NCBI GenBank assembly: GCA_900239685.1
Contig: OENT01000012.1
Location: 248,001-312,000 of the forward strand
Length of the DNA stretch: 64,000 bases
Direction of reading: 5' to 3'
Source: Rotaria macrura
Lineage: Eukaryota; Rotifera; Eurotatoria; Philodinida; Philodinidae
Part shown: in pieces, positions 1-12,500 of the stretch
How the letters are laid out: every line of letters begins with the position of its first letter
Numbering within the stretch: the stretch's first letter is position 1
Notes under the pieces: generated by a model
Seen by the model: the letters and a program-made list of their open reading frames with translations, nothing else
Told to the model about the DNA's origin: nothing
Database searches by the model: none
Program-made: the position numbers and the translations under genes

Positions 1-140
1 TTGGGGATAATTTTTAGTAACCCAGATGAATGTACATATATATATATATTGTATAGACATATTGCTTTAATTTTTTAATCTTATTTTTATATTTATGTCG
101 TAAATGTGATGTACAATGTTGTTTTCTTTTCTTGTTTTAG

Positions 141-652
141 CTAAACGTGAAGGCCTTAAAGTGATTGGATCAGCTGGTACAGACGAAAAAGTACAGTGGC
201 TTCTAAAAGAACTTTCTTTCGATCATGCATTCAATTATAAAACAGTTGATGCACGAGCCGAACTTGCTAAATTCGATCCATTGAATATTTATTTTGATAA
301 TGTTGGCGGTGATCAACTTGAAGCAGCATTGGCTGCTGCCGCTGATTTTGCTCGTTTTATAGAATGTGGTATGATTTCACAATTTCATAAAGCAGATGAT
401 CGTGGTATTCGTAATCTTCTCTTGATTGTTCGTAAACGACTTAAACTTCAAGGTTTTATCATTCTGGATCAAGCAAGAAATGAGAAATTCAATAGAGAAT
501 TTTATTCTAATGTTCCGAAATGGATTGCTAATGGTGAATTAAAAATCAAAGAAGATATAACCAGAGGTTTACAACAAGCTCCTGATGCCATCGTTGGAAT
601 TTTTCAAGGGAAGAACTTTGGCAAAGCTGTCGTTCATATTGCCGATGATTAA
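141..652 (+). CDS. Prostaglandin reductase/zinc-free MDR oxidoreductase, 3' terminal exon (partial)
   Basis: This is the C-terminal half of a medium-chain dehydrogenase/reductase of the prostaglandin reductase (leukotriene B4 12-hydroxydehydrogenase) type, a cytosolic NADPH-dependent enzyme that reduces the double bond of alpha,beta-unsaturated ketones. What is seen: a polypyrimidine tract and AG at 139-140, then an open exon to TAA at 650-652. Its start fits a phase-1 junction (xCT AAA). The protein runs through the Rossmann segment KVIGSAGTDEKV, the family pattern FDHAFNYKT, YFDNVGGDQLEAAL, and a C-terminal GKNFGKAVVHI typical of this group. The earlier exons, with the N-terminal catalytic domain and the glycine-rich nucleotide loop, lie upstream of the window. 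An AATAAA at about 722 could end the transcript. The ATG at 116 lies in the intron and is not the start. The family call is solid; the exact substrate is not determinable. Confidence 0.88.
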
Positions 653-1343
653 ATAATTTTCTTCAGATTTTTGTTTTTCTTAAAATATTTATTTATAGTA
701 CACTTGTTATTATTTAGATTTAATAAAACGTTTTCATTGACAAAAGCATGTATTGGTATAACCATAGTGTAACCGAACCGTTCTTCTAAGGAGTTTGTTT
801 TGTATTTCATAAAGCGTATACATATGTACATATCTAATCAATGGGAAAGAAATACACAAACTCTAGAGACAACTGACATAATCGTATGTTAAATGTTAGT
901 ATACGGTATTCTAGTAATTTGCTCTTAGAAGTAATCAATAAGGGTAATTATCTATCACTATTATCAATGTGTCAATTTTGATGCCTGGATAACAATACCA
1001 AGTGTTTTCTTGTTTTGTAATGCTTCTTGACAGACACATAATTGGCATTTGTTTCGCTTATACTTCATTATTATCAAGGCATCTTTTTCTTTAGATGGCA
1101 ATTTGTAGTGTGTCATTAGTTCGAATCGCATGTTAACTAAGGCATTTCGGCCTCGACCTTCCGATTGAAGCGCGTGTGCTCCTATATAACTCGTATCAGC
1201 AACTCTGTTGTGTATCATCTCTGCTTTAACAACTAATTCTTTCTCTGTTAAACGGAGTAGCCTTCTGATCTAGCAGCATATCAATCATTTCTTGGTACAA
1301 GTATCAGATACACTTTGTTCTTTTCAGTTTTCTTACACTTCAT
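653..1343. other. Intergenic stretch between two plus-strand genes
   Basis: It holds the likely 3' UTR and poly(A) signal (AATAAA near 722) of the reductase gene and the likely promoter and 5' UTR of the fibrinogen-domain gene. A minus-strand open frame of 84 codons (964-1218) has no recognisable domain and no supporting splice context. Confidence 0.6.
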
Positions 1344-2874
1344 ATGGCATCCTCAACAACTTTGAATTCATTTTCAATCTTGTTCTTTCTTTATTTCGCT
1401 ATCTATTATACAAATACAGCACCGACACTAAATACAAATGGTGCAAGTATGTATAGAAGTATGAGAAACTTGATTTCATTTAAGATTTATTTAGATACTG
1501 CTTTGATTGCAAATGGAAAATTAACTGATGAACAAACATGTAAGACGGAAGATGGACGATGTAAGTTTTTCTTGTTCGTTTCTTTTCTGAATATTTTTTG
1601 AATTCATTCTATAAAAAAGTTGAAATTCCAATCAATGGAAAAATGCGTTTTGGTATCAATCCATGCAAAGGTAAAGATTATCTAAATTAGACTCAATATA
1701 ATAATATAAACAGTTTCTTTCTAGTATGTACATGTACTGTTACTGGATTCTTATGTGAAGATCAATGTGAAACAATTCCTGCATCGACTTCATTAGGTTC
1801 TGCAGGAGGTAAACATATATATATATATATATATATATCTTATATGGACAACAAAGTCTTTTGATTCTATCGATTATGTTTATTTTTTAGAAAGTAGTTC
1901 CACCACCACAATCGTTGTAAGTTCAACTTCGCCATCACCTGATCAATTGATGCTATCATCATCTCTTCCACCACAATCAATATCAAATATCAATGCGAAT
2001 GGTGTTTTAATACCGAATCAAACTTTATCACCATCGAGAGTAGACAATGCCGACGATGATTCTATAACGATTATATCAGGTGGACCATGTGCACGTAGAA
2101 CTGTTAATGGATTGATACCTTCGCGTGAATATGCATACACGGATTGTAGTGAAGTTTACTTAGCTGGAAAACGAACGAGTGGACTTTATGAAATATGGTA
2201 AGAAAACGAAATATGTAAAGAAAAACTTAAATCTATCTATTATTTTTCTATATGTTGAAAGGCCTCGTACGAGTCCAAAACCTTTTCGTGTTCTATGTGA
2301 TATGAATACAGATGGCGGCGGATGGACAGTTATTCAACGTCGTGGTGATTATAATCAACAATCGAACTTTTTTGTAACATGGTCATCATATAAACGTGGC
2401 TTTGGTGATCTTGTACGTGACTTTTGGCTTGGAAATGAAAAAATTCATTCATTGACAACTCAAGATGAATATCGTCTTCATATTGACATGGAAGATTTTA
2501 ATGATCAATCACGTTTTGTTGATTATGAATGGTTTTTTATCACAGACGAACAAACAAAATATACACTAAATTTAGGACGCTATATGACGACATCAACTGG
2601 TGGTGATTCATTATCGTATAATCGTGGTATGCGTTTTACCACACGTGATCAAGATAATGATCAATCATTATCAAGTCAATGTGCAGAGAATTATAAGAGT
2701 GGTTGGTGGCATGCTGGATGTACATTGGCAAATTTAAATGGACTTTATTTACGTGGCAACGATTCAACAGCAACAGGTGTCTTTTGGAATAATTGGTTGG
2801 GTGCAAAATATTCATTAAAATCATGTGAAATAAAAGTTAGACCAACTGGTTTTAATACGGAAATGCTCACGTGA
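1344..2874 (+). CDS. Secreted fibrinogen-related protein (FReD), five exons, about 423 aa
   Basis: A ficolin/tenascin-style secreted protein whose C-terminal fibrinogen-like domain usually binds sugars, acetyl groups or protein partners in innate recognition or adhesion. Exons by splice signals and phase: 1344-1560, 1620-1670, 1725-1808, 1891-2197, 2262-2874; together 1,272 nt with no internal stop. Residues 1-26 look like a signal peptide (hydrophobic FSILFFLYFAIYY). A short cysteine-rich stretch follows (about residues 70-110, including VCTCTVTGFLCEDQC), then a Ser/Thr/Pro-rich linker, then the domain from about residue 200 (YTDCSEVY) to 418. Visible hallmarks: CDMNTDGGGWTVIQRR, W and G positions in the core, the calcium loop DQDNDQSLSSQC near residue 350, and SGWWHAGC plus NLNGLYL beyond it. 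No coiled coil or collagen stretch is seen, so it differs from true ficolins. Ligand unknown. Intron 3 carries a (TA)n run. Confidence 0.9.
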
Positions 2875-4817
2875 ACAGGATGCGAATCCCTTCTTTTCTT
2901 TTTTCTTTTTGCTTTTGTATATTATTTCATTTTATTATTGAATGAAAAAACGAGATAAAAACACTGCTAACTGCATAAGATTAAGATTTGATATTTTATG
3001 CAAGCAATTTATGATCTATTGCAATGAAAAGAGAGATTCATCGATTAAATAAAATGTTCAACTTAGTAATAAAAACCATTGGTCCAGATATAAGCAAAAG
3101 ACAACTGCTCCTATGATCAGATTCGATGTATCTTTATACATATTTCTTTAAAAGAATATTCTTCCAATGAATTCTTAAATTTCTGTGTTTTTTTTTGTAA
3201 AAAGAAAACGTTGACCTCACACGTTGAATCAGTACAAATAATATGATCTTTGATCGAATCAAACAAGTTCAAATTAGGTACCAGGTAACATGTATGAAGA
3301 CGAATAATATTATGCGCAGGTAAGAATTGAGTCAGCAGCCATGTGCCTTTCCTTTATTCGAAAGATATGATATCAAACTTTTCGTACGAATAATTTGTTG
3401 CTCTACAAACTAGTTGTCTTTATAAACTAAATCAAACTTATATTTTTTATCACAGCTAAAATCGAAAGAGGAAAACGCTTCCTTAGCTGTACAATTGTGG
3501 TCTCACTTTTTCTCTACATACATCTATCGACTGTTACAGGCCAATGTCCTCACTTCCTTCGATACTAAAAATAGATTATTTAACATCAATACAGAAACAG
3601 TTGTATCCTCTAAAATTCTCAAGAGCTTTTCAACCCTTCTTAATCCTTTGTCTCAGAGAAGAAGATCTATAAATAGCACTTGGTGAGACTTTGACATGCA
3701 TAGTTAACATTGACATTTTCCTAAGTGTTGTTTAGTCGATAAAACGATTACATGCATTGTGACACGTGTAGATTTGAATTTAGAACAAGATAGCATGTCT
3801 ACTAAGTTAAATATCATCAGCCTACAAATTATTTCAGAAGAAGAAAAATACACAACGAGAAAAATCTGTCTGAGACCAGATTTTGTTCTTTTGTCGAGCG
3901 AAGAGTCTTTTTTCATAAAGACTTATTTTGATATGCAATAATACATTTGAAGAATTCAAATTCTATAGAGAATGTTGTTGCTTATTTTAAATTTTATTTG
4001 ATCTCTTTTGAAAATATATTATCACTTCATTTTCATTCGTTCTATTGTCGTACTTAGATAAATGAAGAAGTGTCAATCTTTTATTGTGAAAGGGGAAAAT
4101 CCTTTACTACAAAATATAACTTTGCAGAAGAATGCATTCTCGAGGGAATATTTCTCACAAAAACGTCATCAATGCACAGCTAGAGTGCACATTTCATGCA
4201 GGGTCACCTATACATTGTAAACAAAATTGTATACTCTTCACCTTGCATATTCGTATGAGATACCTATCGATTTTTGCTTCATCGTTCTGTCATATCAAAA
4301 AATGTGAATAGTGCATAAATGTGTCGTCTAATTTCATACCATGTCAATCGTTCCAAATTCGGTTCACTGAAAGCAACTCGACTGATTCAACAAGTTTTTG
4401 GAAATGTTTAATTTTCTATAGTAACACTAATTATAATTGGTCCGGCAAATAATCACGAAACAATCATGCTAATTAATTTTTGTACTATTCAATTTTTCAA
4501 AAGTGTCATATACCTAATTTTTCTTGGCGCTAGTTTAACTTACATTTTCTTTTAGATGGGTATGAGAAGGTTATATATATATCTTATAGAAATATATTTG
4601 CTATTCTAGATTTCATTAACTTGTTAGGATTATTTCACGATTGAATAAGGAGCCTAATACGCGTGATAAGAAGAGTTTAGTTCGAGCTAACGAATAAAAT
4701 GACTCAATCAATGTTGTTGCTTTTGACTCTAACAATAATTGCACTGATTCATTTCAGATAGATTGAAATTTTTTCGCTACAATCTGTGATAAATATTATA
4801 ATATCAGTATTAATTAA
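2875..4817. other. Intergenic, no gene recognised
   Basis: About 1.9 kb of AT-rich sequence between the fibrinogen-domain gene and VPS13. An AATAAA near 3048 may serve the upstream gene. Several open frames of 60-70 codons lie at 3495-3941 on both strands, but none shows a domain, a signal peptide or a splice partner. The last few hundred bases should hold the VPS13 promoter and 5' UTR; no distinct element is evident. Confidence 0.6.
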
Positions 4818-6580
4818 ATGGTATTCGAAAATATCATTGTCTATTTGCTTGATAAATATTTGGGTGATTATATCGAGAATTTAGATACGAAAAAATTTAA
4901 ACTTCAACTATGGAGTGGTATGTAAAAAGAAAAAAAAGATTCCATTGTGACTTTACTTTTAAATAATATCATATTCACAGGTAATGTTATCTTGGAAAAT
5001 CTCTATCTGAAATCAAATGCATTGGTATATTGTTTTAAAATGTAAAATAATTAGTTCGTATTCTTTCGTTGCATATTAATTCTTAGGCTGATTTAAATCT
5101 TCCAGTGACAGTATCCATTGGATATCTAGGTCTGTTGATAATGATGTTTTGCTTATTACACGACGGATTTTTCTTTTTTTTTTCTAATTAGAAAAACTAA
5201 TACTTCAAGTTCCATGGACAAATTTGTACAAACAATCGACGAAAGTAACAATTGATGGGCTTTATTTACTTGTTGTACCCAAAACTGGTTTGTTGATAAT
5301 TCGATTTTTGTCTATTGACATGTTCTATATTTGTCATACAGAAGTACAATATGATGCACAACGAGATGAAAAAGAACAATATGACGCTAAAATGAGAGAA
5401 GTTTATCAAATCGAAGAAATTCAAAGACAAAAGGAAGCTGAAAGTAAAACAGAACTTTATAGAATTATTATAAGTCATTTTTTTTTTGTTTTATTTTTCA
5501 ATGCAGAAAATAACAGTAATGATAAAAATGATACATTCGTTGAACGCATGCAACTTCAAATCATTCGCAATCTTGAATTATCAATTCGAAATATTCATAT
5601 TGTTTATGAAGATAAATCAACGAAGCCGAATCATCCATTTTCATTTGGAATAACACTCAACTACATTACACTTCATGTAGAATATCAAATAAATTTTAGA
5701 TTTTTTTTTGTCGAAATCTTGAATAAAACTAAGGAAAAAAAACAAACATTATTTTATTCCATAGACAACCACACCAGATTGGGAACCAGCCATACTTAAA
5801 GAAGATAGACCATCGATTCATAAAGTAAGAAATCTATTCATCGACAATAAATAGACTTTTTCATGTTAAATGAATCTAAGATAAAAATGACAGCAAAGGT
5901 CATTCGTATTAATTTCGCGATAGAATGCGGAACTAAATAATAATGAATTCTGTTTTTTTTTTCTAAAGGAAGATATAATTATTGTCATACTTTATTTTCT
6001 ATTGTAGCTTGGCGAATTAAGTGCTTTTTCAATTTATTGGAATACAAATGCTAGATCTCGCTCGGACTTGCCAAGATCCGATGCAATTGTATGTAAACTA
6101 TTTGAAATATGACTTCAAATTTTATTTCTTATAAAATAATAGAATGATCTACGACAGAAAATTGCACTTGATAATAATCCAATACCATCTGATGTTGAAT
6201 ATAGTAAGTTTATATGTTGCATATCGTTCGAATTATTTCTTAATATGTGTTTTTAATCTAGTTCTTCGACCACTTCATCTCAGAGCGAAAATTATATTAA
6301 TGATGAAACCGCGTCAAGAAAATTTTCTACGACCTATGTTTGATATTAAAGTTGATTTAGATGAAATAAGTTTAAACATAAATCGTGATCAAGTAAAATT
6401 ACAACATAAACTAAAGAGAAATTTTTACTTTACTCATTCGTATATATTGATTTTATTTTATTTAATCTAGTATTTAGATGTACTTGATCTACTTGAATTT
6501 CAAGATTATCTTACTGCAAAGTCAAAATTTATCAAATATCATACAAACTTAGATAAAGAAGACACGTCAGTTTTAGACCG
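4818..6580 (+). other. VPS13: VPS13 exons 1-11: chorein N-terminus and start of lipid groove
   Basis: Exons: 4818-4917, 4981-5024, 5087-5129, 5192-5287, 5342-5443, 5507-5676, 5765-5824, 6008-6088, 6143-6203, 6262-6392, 6471-6580. Exons 1-4 encode the chorein_N block ending in [14 protein letters not shown]. Exon 5 is a charged helix rich in Glu and Lys, as in the family at this point. Exon 6 carries [14 protein letters not shown] and PFSFGITL, both highly conserved in VPS13. At exon 10 the codon for Gln at 6390-6392 must be the exon end, because this joins NINRDQ to YLDVLDLLE as in relatives. Confidence 0.93.
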
Positions 6581-9500
6581 GTATGAGATTTGTACTTGAA
6601 ATAATCTACTATTCTATTCGAAGAGTGATTTAAGACAAAGCGTAAATAGAGAAATTTCGTTTTCTTAGCTGTGAAGTCGTTGTATTTGAAATATACTGAG
6701 AAATTACTTTTAATAATACGCTAACAAATGAAGTCTCTTACCGACGATATTTTCTTGAGGCAAAGTAGTCAATCATAGTATCGATAAAACAATTGAGTTT
6801 TGAATTCCATGGAAGAAATTTCTCGTAGATAAACAGGAACATGCAAGACATCTGTAAACTTTCCAATACTATCGTAAACCTGTATCCTCAAAGGTGCGAA
6901 TTCAAAAGCTACAAACCAACTCATCACTGAAACGGAAAATTTCGGTTGACAGTATACTAATGCCATAAAGATAAAAGTATGAAGTTGTTCTTTCGTAGAG
7001 TTACAGGATGTCTACGGGCGTGGACATTCGCGTGCAAAAGGCATAAATTGATTCATTTAAAAACAAATTTTGTTCTCTATGTTTTTATAGTCAAGTGATA
7101 ATTTCTATTATCTACCGATAAAAATCACTGAAGAGAAGATAAGCGTCATCATTTTTTAGGTGTTATTCAGAAAAGAAAAGCGAAAAAGTTGGAGAGAAGT
7201 ATAGATTTTCGATAAATTTCAATTACTTATGTGATAGTTATTGAAGCAATTACGTTGAGATGTTAAGCACAAATACACATAACATTTTTCGTGAGTTGCT
7301 TGAATGAAATGGGAATTGAATGACTGATAACGTTTTTTTCCATCCCAGGTCGACGATTACGGGACTTCGTATACGGCTGTAAACGACCGTATACGCTCCC
7401 CATACTACCGTAAACGGTCGTATTTTAGCGTTTTACATGGTCCAGTATTACGGTCGTATATCGCCGTATCGTATACGGGCAAATACGATCGTATACGGAG
7501 AAATACGGTGGAAAACGGAAACCGTTTACGGATATTGTATACGAGGACCGTAAACGATCGTTTTTCTCTCCGTATATCGTCGTATTTCCCCGTATACGAC
7601 ACGGAGATATACGATCGTAATACTGGACCATGTATTTTGCCGTATTTCTCCGTATACGGTCGTTTACGACCGTGCTTGTTCGACCTGGGATTATTCTATA
7701 CGCCAATGAAAATAAAACGTCATATCTTCAAAATTCGACAATATTAAGATAAAAGTTTTTATACATTTTTTTGCATGTTCTTTTTACTCAACACATTTTA
7801 GAATACTCAAAAACTACTTTTCGTGTTATTCTCTGGAAAAATTTCATTTTCAGACAAAAAATCATTTTCATTCATAGCACCCGATCGTTCACGACTGTGG
7901 ACATAGAATTGTCACGTATATCTCTTAGCTGGCAATGAATGAGGTATATTCACATTTCCAGAAAAGGAAACTATGGAAGTTTCTGTAATTTCCATGAACA
8001 CGTAAACTCACAGAAAACTGTTTTCAAAACTTTGGGAAATTTCCGATAATGGAAGTTATGGAAATTACCGCAGTTGTCGAAGTAACGAAGGTTTTGGAGA
8101 CATCATTTCCAAAATTTCCGCAGTTCCCGTAATTTCCTTTTTAGGAAGTCTGAACACTGCTGTTCTTGAAGGGCTCTACTAGCAAGAATTAGTTGATTTT
8201 TAAATCAAATAGTTCATTCTTGTTTTTGTTAATGATTGAACTAATGTCCACGCCTGTGAACATTTGGGGGAAAGAACGTTAAAAATGATTTCTTCTTTGA
8301 AATATTTAGTTGGAAATTTGCTTATGAAGTCATTATTAATGAAGAAATCCGACCAAGATACGAATGCTATAAATGGGAAAATATAAAAGCACATCTGGAT
8401 CGATGTAGAGAATATCGTTCGATTCATGTTCAAGAACTAACTGGAAAATTGACAGAGAAACAAAAAGAACGAGCAAAAGTAAAAACGAACAAAACACAAA
8501 ATAAAAGCGACTAGTGAAAAGACAATTTCTTTTTGTTTTGTTTTTATGCTTAAGGAATTAGAAAAAAAACTTGACGTATTCAATCTGACCTATATTCGTC
8601 GAAGTGCACAGGTTGAAGCAAATAAAAGGAAAGAACAATTGCCGCAAACTTTGTGGGGAAGTGTATCGAATTGGTGGAGTGGAAGTAAACCTTTGGAAGA
8701 TCCAGGTTTGTTTTTCAGCTAATTCTTTGGAGATCATTGTTTTACATGAATATTTCTTTTGTTATGTTATTAGAACTTGAGTTAGAAAAAGTTATGGCAC
8801 CGGAAGAGAAAAAGAAACTCTATGATGCCATCGGTTATGCTGGTGAAGATACATCAGCATCTACTTATCCTGAAGAAGTTCGTTCTTGTTTAATTGTTTT
8901 TTTGTAAAAAAAAAAGAAAAACGTATCGACCCAACTATTTTTCAGTATATCGACATTGATCTAGCTATAAAACTGAATTTGCTTGATGTCAATATTTGGT
9001 CAAAAATTCAAGAAACCGATAAAGAGTAAGATTGTCCTTCGGTCACTATAAGATTGATACTGTCGATATTTATTCTAGATGTCGAGTTATTGCTCGTGCC
9101 GTTATACCCGATACGAATCTAATATTCAAACGACGACCAGCAACATATGCAATTGCGTATGTGATAGATTTCGAGAAGAAATTTTTAGATATAGTTACAT
9201 TTTTAAATTAGCATTTGTATGGAGTTGGGTTCATTTCAAGTATTTGGTATTGCAGCTGATGAAGAACAATCTGAAATGCAGAGTGGTAGTCGTCCTGTGC
9301 TTGTTCAGCCATCATCAATGCAATCATCTGGAAAAAAAAAATTTCTACAAGTCGAATTCGAAACAAGTCCATTAGATAAAAAGTCTGATTATCGTGTCAA
9401 AGTTATTGCACAATCCTTGGAAATAAAATATAATGCTGTAAGTATGCTCTTCGAACTAGCGAGCGATCCATTCTTGAGAACAATAGCCAATCTTTTATAT

Positions 9501-12500
9501 GTGACAGTAACATTTCTATACAACTTACAGTATAATCTATAAATGCATTCAATGGTTTATTTTGTTGACATGATAATTTATTTGATGAATGTATGCTTTT
9601 GAGTATTACAGGAATTTAGAATAAATTATTTCGTTCGATTAAAAAAAAACTGTTAACATGTTTCAATTTTATAGAATTTCGCCATAGAAAGTTGTGATCA
9701 TATTCAAATCACTAGGAAAAAACGACCTTTGAACTTCAGTGTGTTCAATTTTGCATGACCGAAATTCTTCGAAAGAGTGTAGTTCACGGGATAATGTGTA
9801 GGTTCTTTTTTTGACAAACTACTGTTAGGTATTAAATATTCAATAAGTGCTCATATGTACAAGTAGATATTATTGTTATAGATTCATACCTTACACAAGG
9901 TTATAACAGATAAACTAAAACCTTGCTCAATCATCTCAATAGTTCTATTCGTACAAATAGTCAAGGCGAACATCAAAAACCAATATTTTTCAGTGACCTT
10001 AGATAAATAGCATCATTTTGAAGGCAAAATCTCGTCATAGTTTGATATGTTGACAATGAACTTTTGTAAAAAGTGAAAGTTCAATAGTTTAGCATATCTT
10101 TATGAAAAATATGAATGTCATTCTTAGAAATCGACATGACTTTGGTGACTTATGGTCATGATGAATTTTCAATGTATGCTATATAACAGTCATTTTCGAA
10201 CTTTATTAGAGAATGAAATATTTCATAATATGGTATTCTCTCCATATGTATCGTAATTGTGTTAATTCAGAAACAAATAAGTATCATTAATACAATTTAA
10301 ACTCACAGTACCAGTAGGAAAACATGTATACTATAAATATATTTTCAACGAAGAAAACATTTTTTGCCACTAAAAAATATTTACTAATTACTGAATAAAA
10401 ATAATATAATTTTCGTCTACTTTTGACTTTTCTCAAGTAATTTAGCCTGTGATGGATTAGTTTCTATTTCACTTCAGATTGTGGTCTAATTAAGTTTTAA
10501 GAAAATTCCGATTTTTTCTCAAAACCATGCATTGATCAATTTGTTTCATACCTAATCTTGTTCCTGTATCCGTTTGCCTCCGTTGCCATCCATTCCGTAA
10601 TAGAGTGTTCCGGATCTTCCATTATGTTCAACGATTAAAACATTTTTCGGAGCAGGAGGTACGGTGGAGCTCTACTATTTAGTCCTCTTTATTTTTACAG
10701 TTTTAACGAGCACGATTCCTCTGAGAGCAAAAGGGACTTTTAGAATTTCAAATAGGATTTTGAAATCCTAGGTATAATGTTAAACACATTCGGTTAAGAT
10801 GTTCAGCTTAAAACTTGCAAGGTAGGCAACTTAAGCTGTAAACTAACAAACAAAGTTTCCTTTCAGAAATTCAATTCAATAAATAAGGACATTCGATTAA
10901 TTTTCTCGGAGCAAAGGGTCTCTTACTATAGTCGCGTTGAATTGCAAGGGACTAGGCGTTTTTAGGAATAGAAAACAATCTTTCCAGTAGAGATCGGTGT
11001 GACTACAGTGATGTACGGTTCAGATGGCAATGACGGTAAACAAAAAAATATTCGTCGCACCGATATCTTGTCATTCTAATGGCTGATCACTTTCACTAGC
11101 CGACAATTGTACAAAAGTTCGATTTTTAACAGTCGCGCAGATTAAACAAGAAAGCATGATTTTTCATTATTCTCTAGAGTATTGGACTACTTTCTTTCAG
11201 CTACGACAAAAATATTTCCTCTGTGGATGATCGTAGCTACACTATTGTAATTTAATTTTGCTTGAAGAAAATATAGTAGTTCTTGATGGAATGATAACTA
11301 GTAGAAATCGGCAAAATGATGGAGTTTGAAGTCCTGAAAATTTTTCATTTGTACATTCATATTAGTCGAATTTTTCTACCAAGTCTGATGAAGACTAAAG
11401 AATTTCATCGATAAACGATCGTCTTGAATCTTAAAATTTTTAATCCAAAGAATGGATATCAACTTCAAAAGTTTTATCTCAATGAAGTTCTTTTTTTTCC
11501 CGTAATTTCATTAATCCAAAAATTGTTTCGAGATTTAGTTTTGATTGCTATTAGACTATACATACATGAATAAATATGCGTTGCAACTTTTTTGAATAAT
11601 CTTTTGCATTCTTTTACGAATCAACACATATGGCATATAAACGAAACTAATCATACTGTTCTATACAGATGTTATCGAAATTTACCCATTCATATACAAT
11701 CTTGAGAAATCGACCATTTATGGGCTTCCAATTATGTATAGAATTCACACATTGCTATTCTATTATTATTATTTAGCCAACAATTAACAAATTAGTAGAA
11801 TGCTTTGAATCTGATACTCAACGAAATTTACAAGGGTGAGTGAACTTTTTTAAAAGCACAAAAACAAACGATACATTTTTTGATGATATTTTCGTTGATG
11901 TTCAGTGTTAAAAAAATTGCATACGCAACTTATACAGATGTCAAGCATCGGTCTTATATATTAATGAAGTATAACATTGAAAAAATAAAGGTTTTAGATA
12001 TTTATATTGATCTTCAATCGTCTTATTTTCTTCTGCCTGAAAATGGTGTTTATAAAGAGTAGGAAATAACTGATTTGTTGTAATACGAAAATACAAATAT
12101 TTATTTTTCTTGGTTCAGAGGTGTTGCAGCGATTTGCATGGATTTAGGTCATTTAACATTGAAGCGTGATGCAGATCAAATACAACTCGATAAAAAATTA
12201 CTTTTATTGAGAGAAGCCAAAGTAAGAATCGTATCGTATTGATTCGATCGTCAACTTGTTTATTTCTCAAAGGACATGGAAGAGGCTCGAAAATTATCCT
12301 ACACTCGATTTCAATTAAAACTTGAAGATATTCAATTAATTTACGCTAATCAAAGTAAGTACATAAAACATTGGAAACGACAATCGCTTTGTTAGGAGTA
12401 ATCTTCTTGACGTTAAGCAATAAATTACATCGTGATTTAGGTCCTGCAATTTATAGAGAGGGAGTGTGTAGTTTGTTGTGTCCAAAACTAAAGCTAAGAA

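Noticed and set aside
964-1218. 84-codon minus-strand frame upstream of the fibrinogen-domain gene
   Set aside because: No recognisable domain, no splice partner; it falls in the likely promoter of the next gene.
7405-7747. Overlapping open frames of 65-93 codons on both strands (and the matching ones at 20849-21179)
   Set aside because: They are produced by the stop-poor CGTATACGG motif array of the palindromic element, read the same way on both strands; no protein family resembles them.
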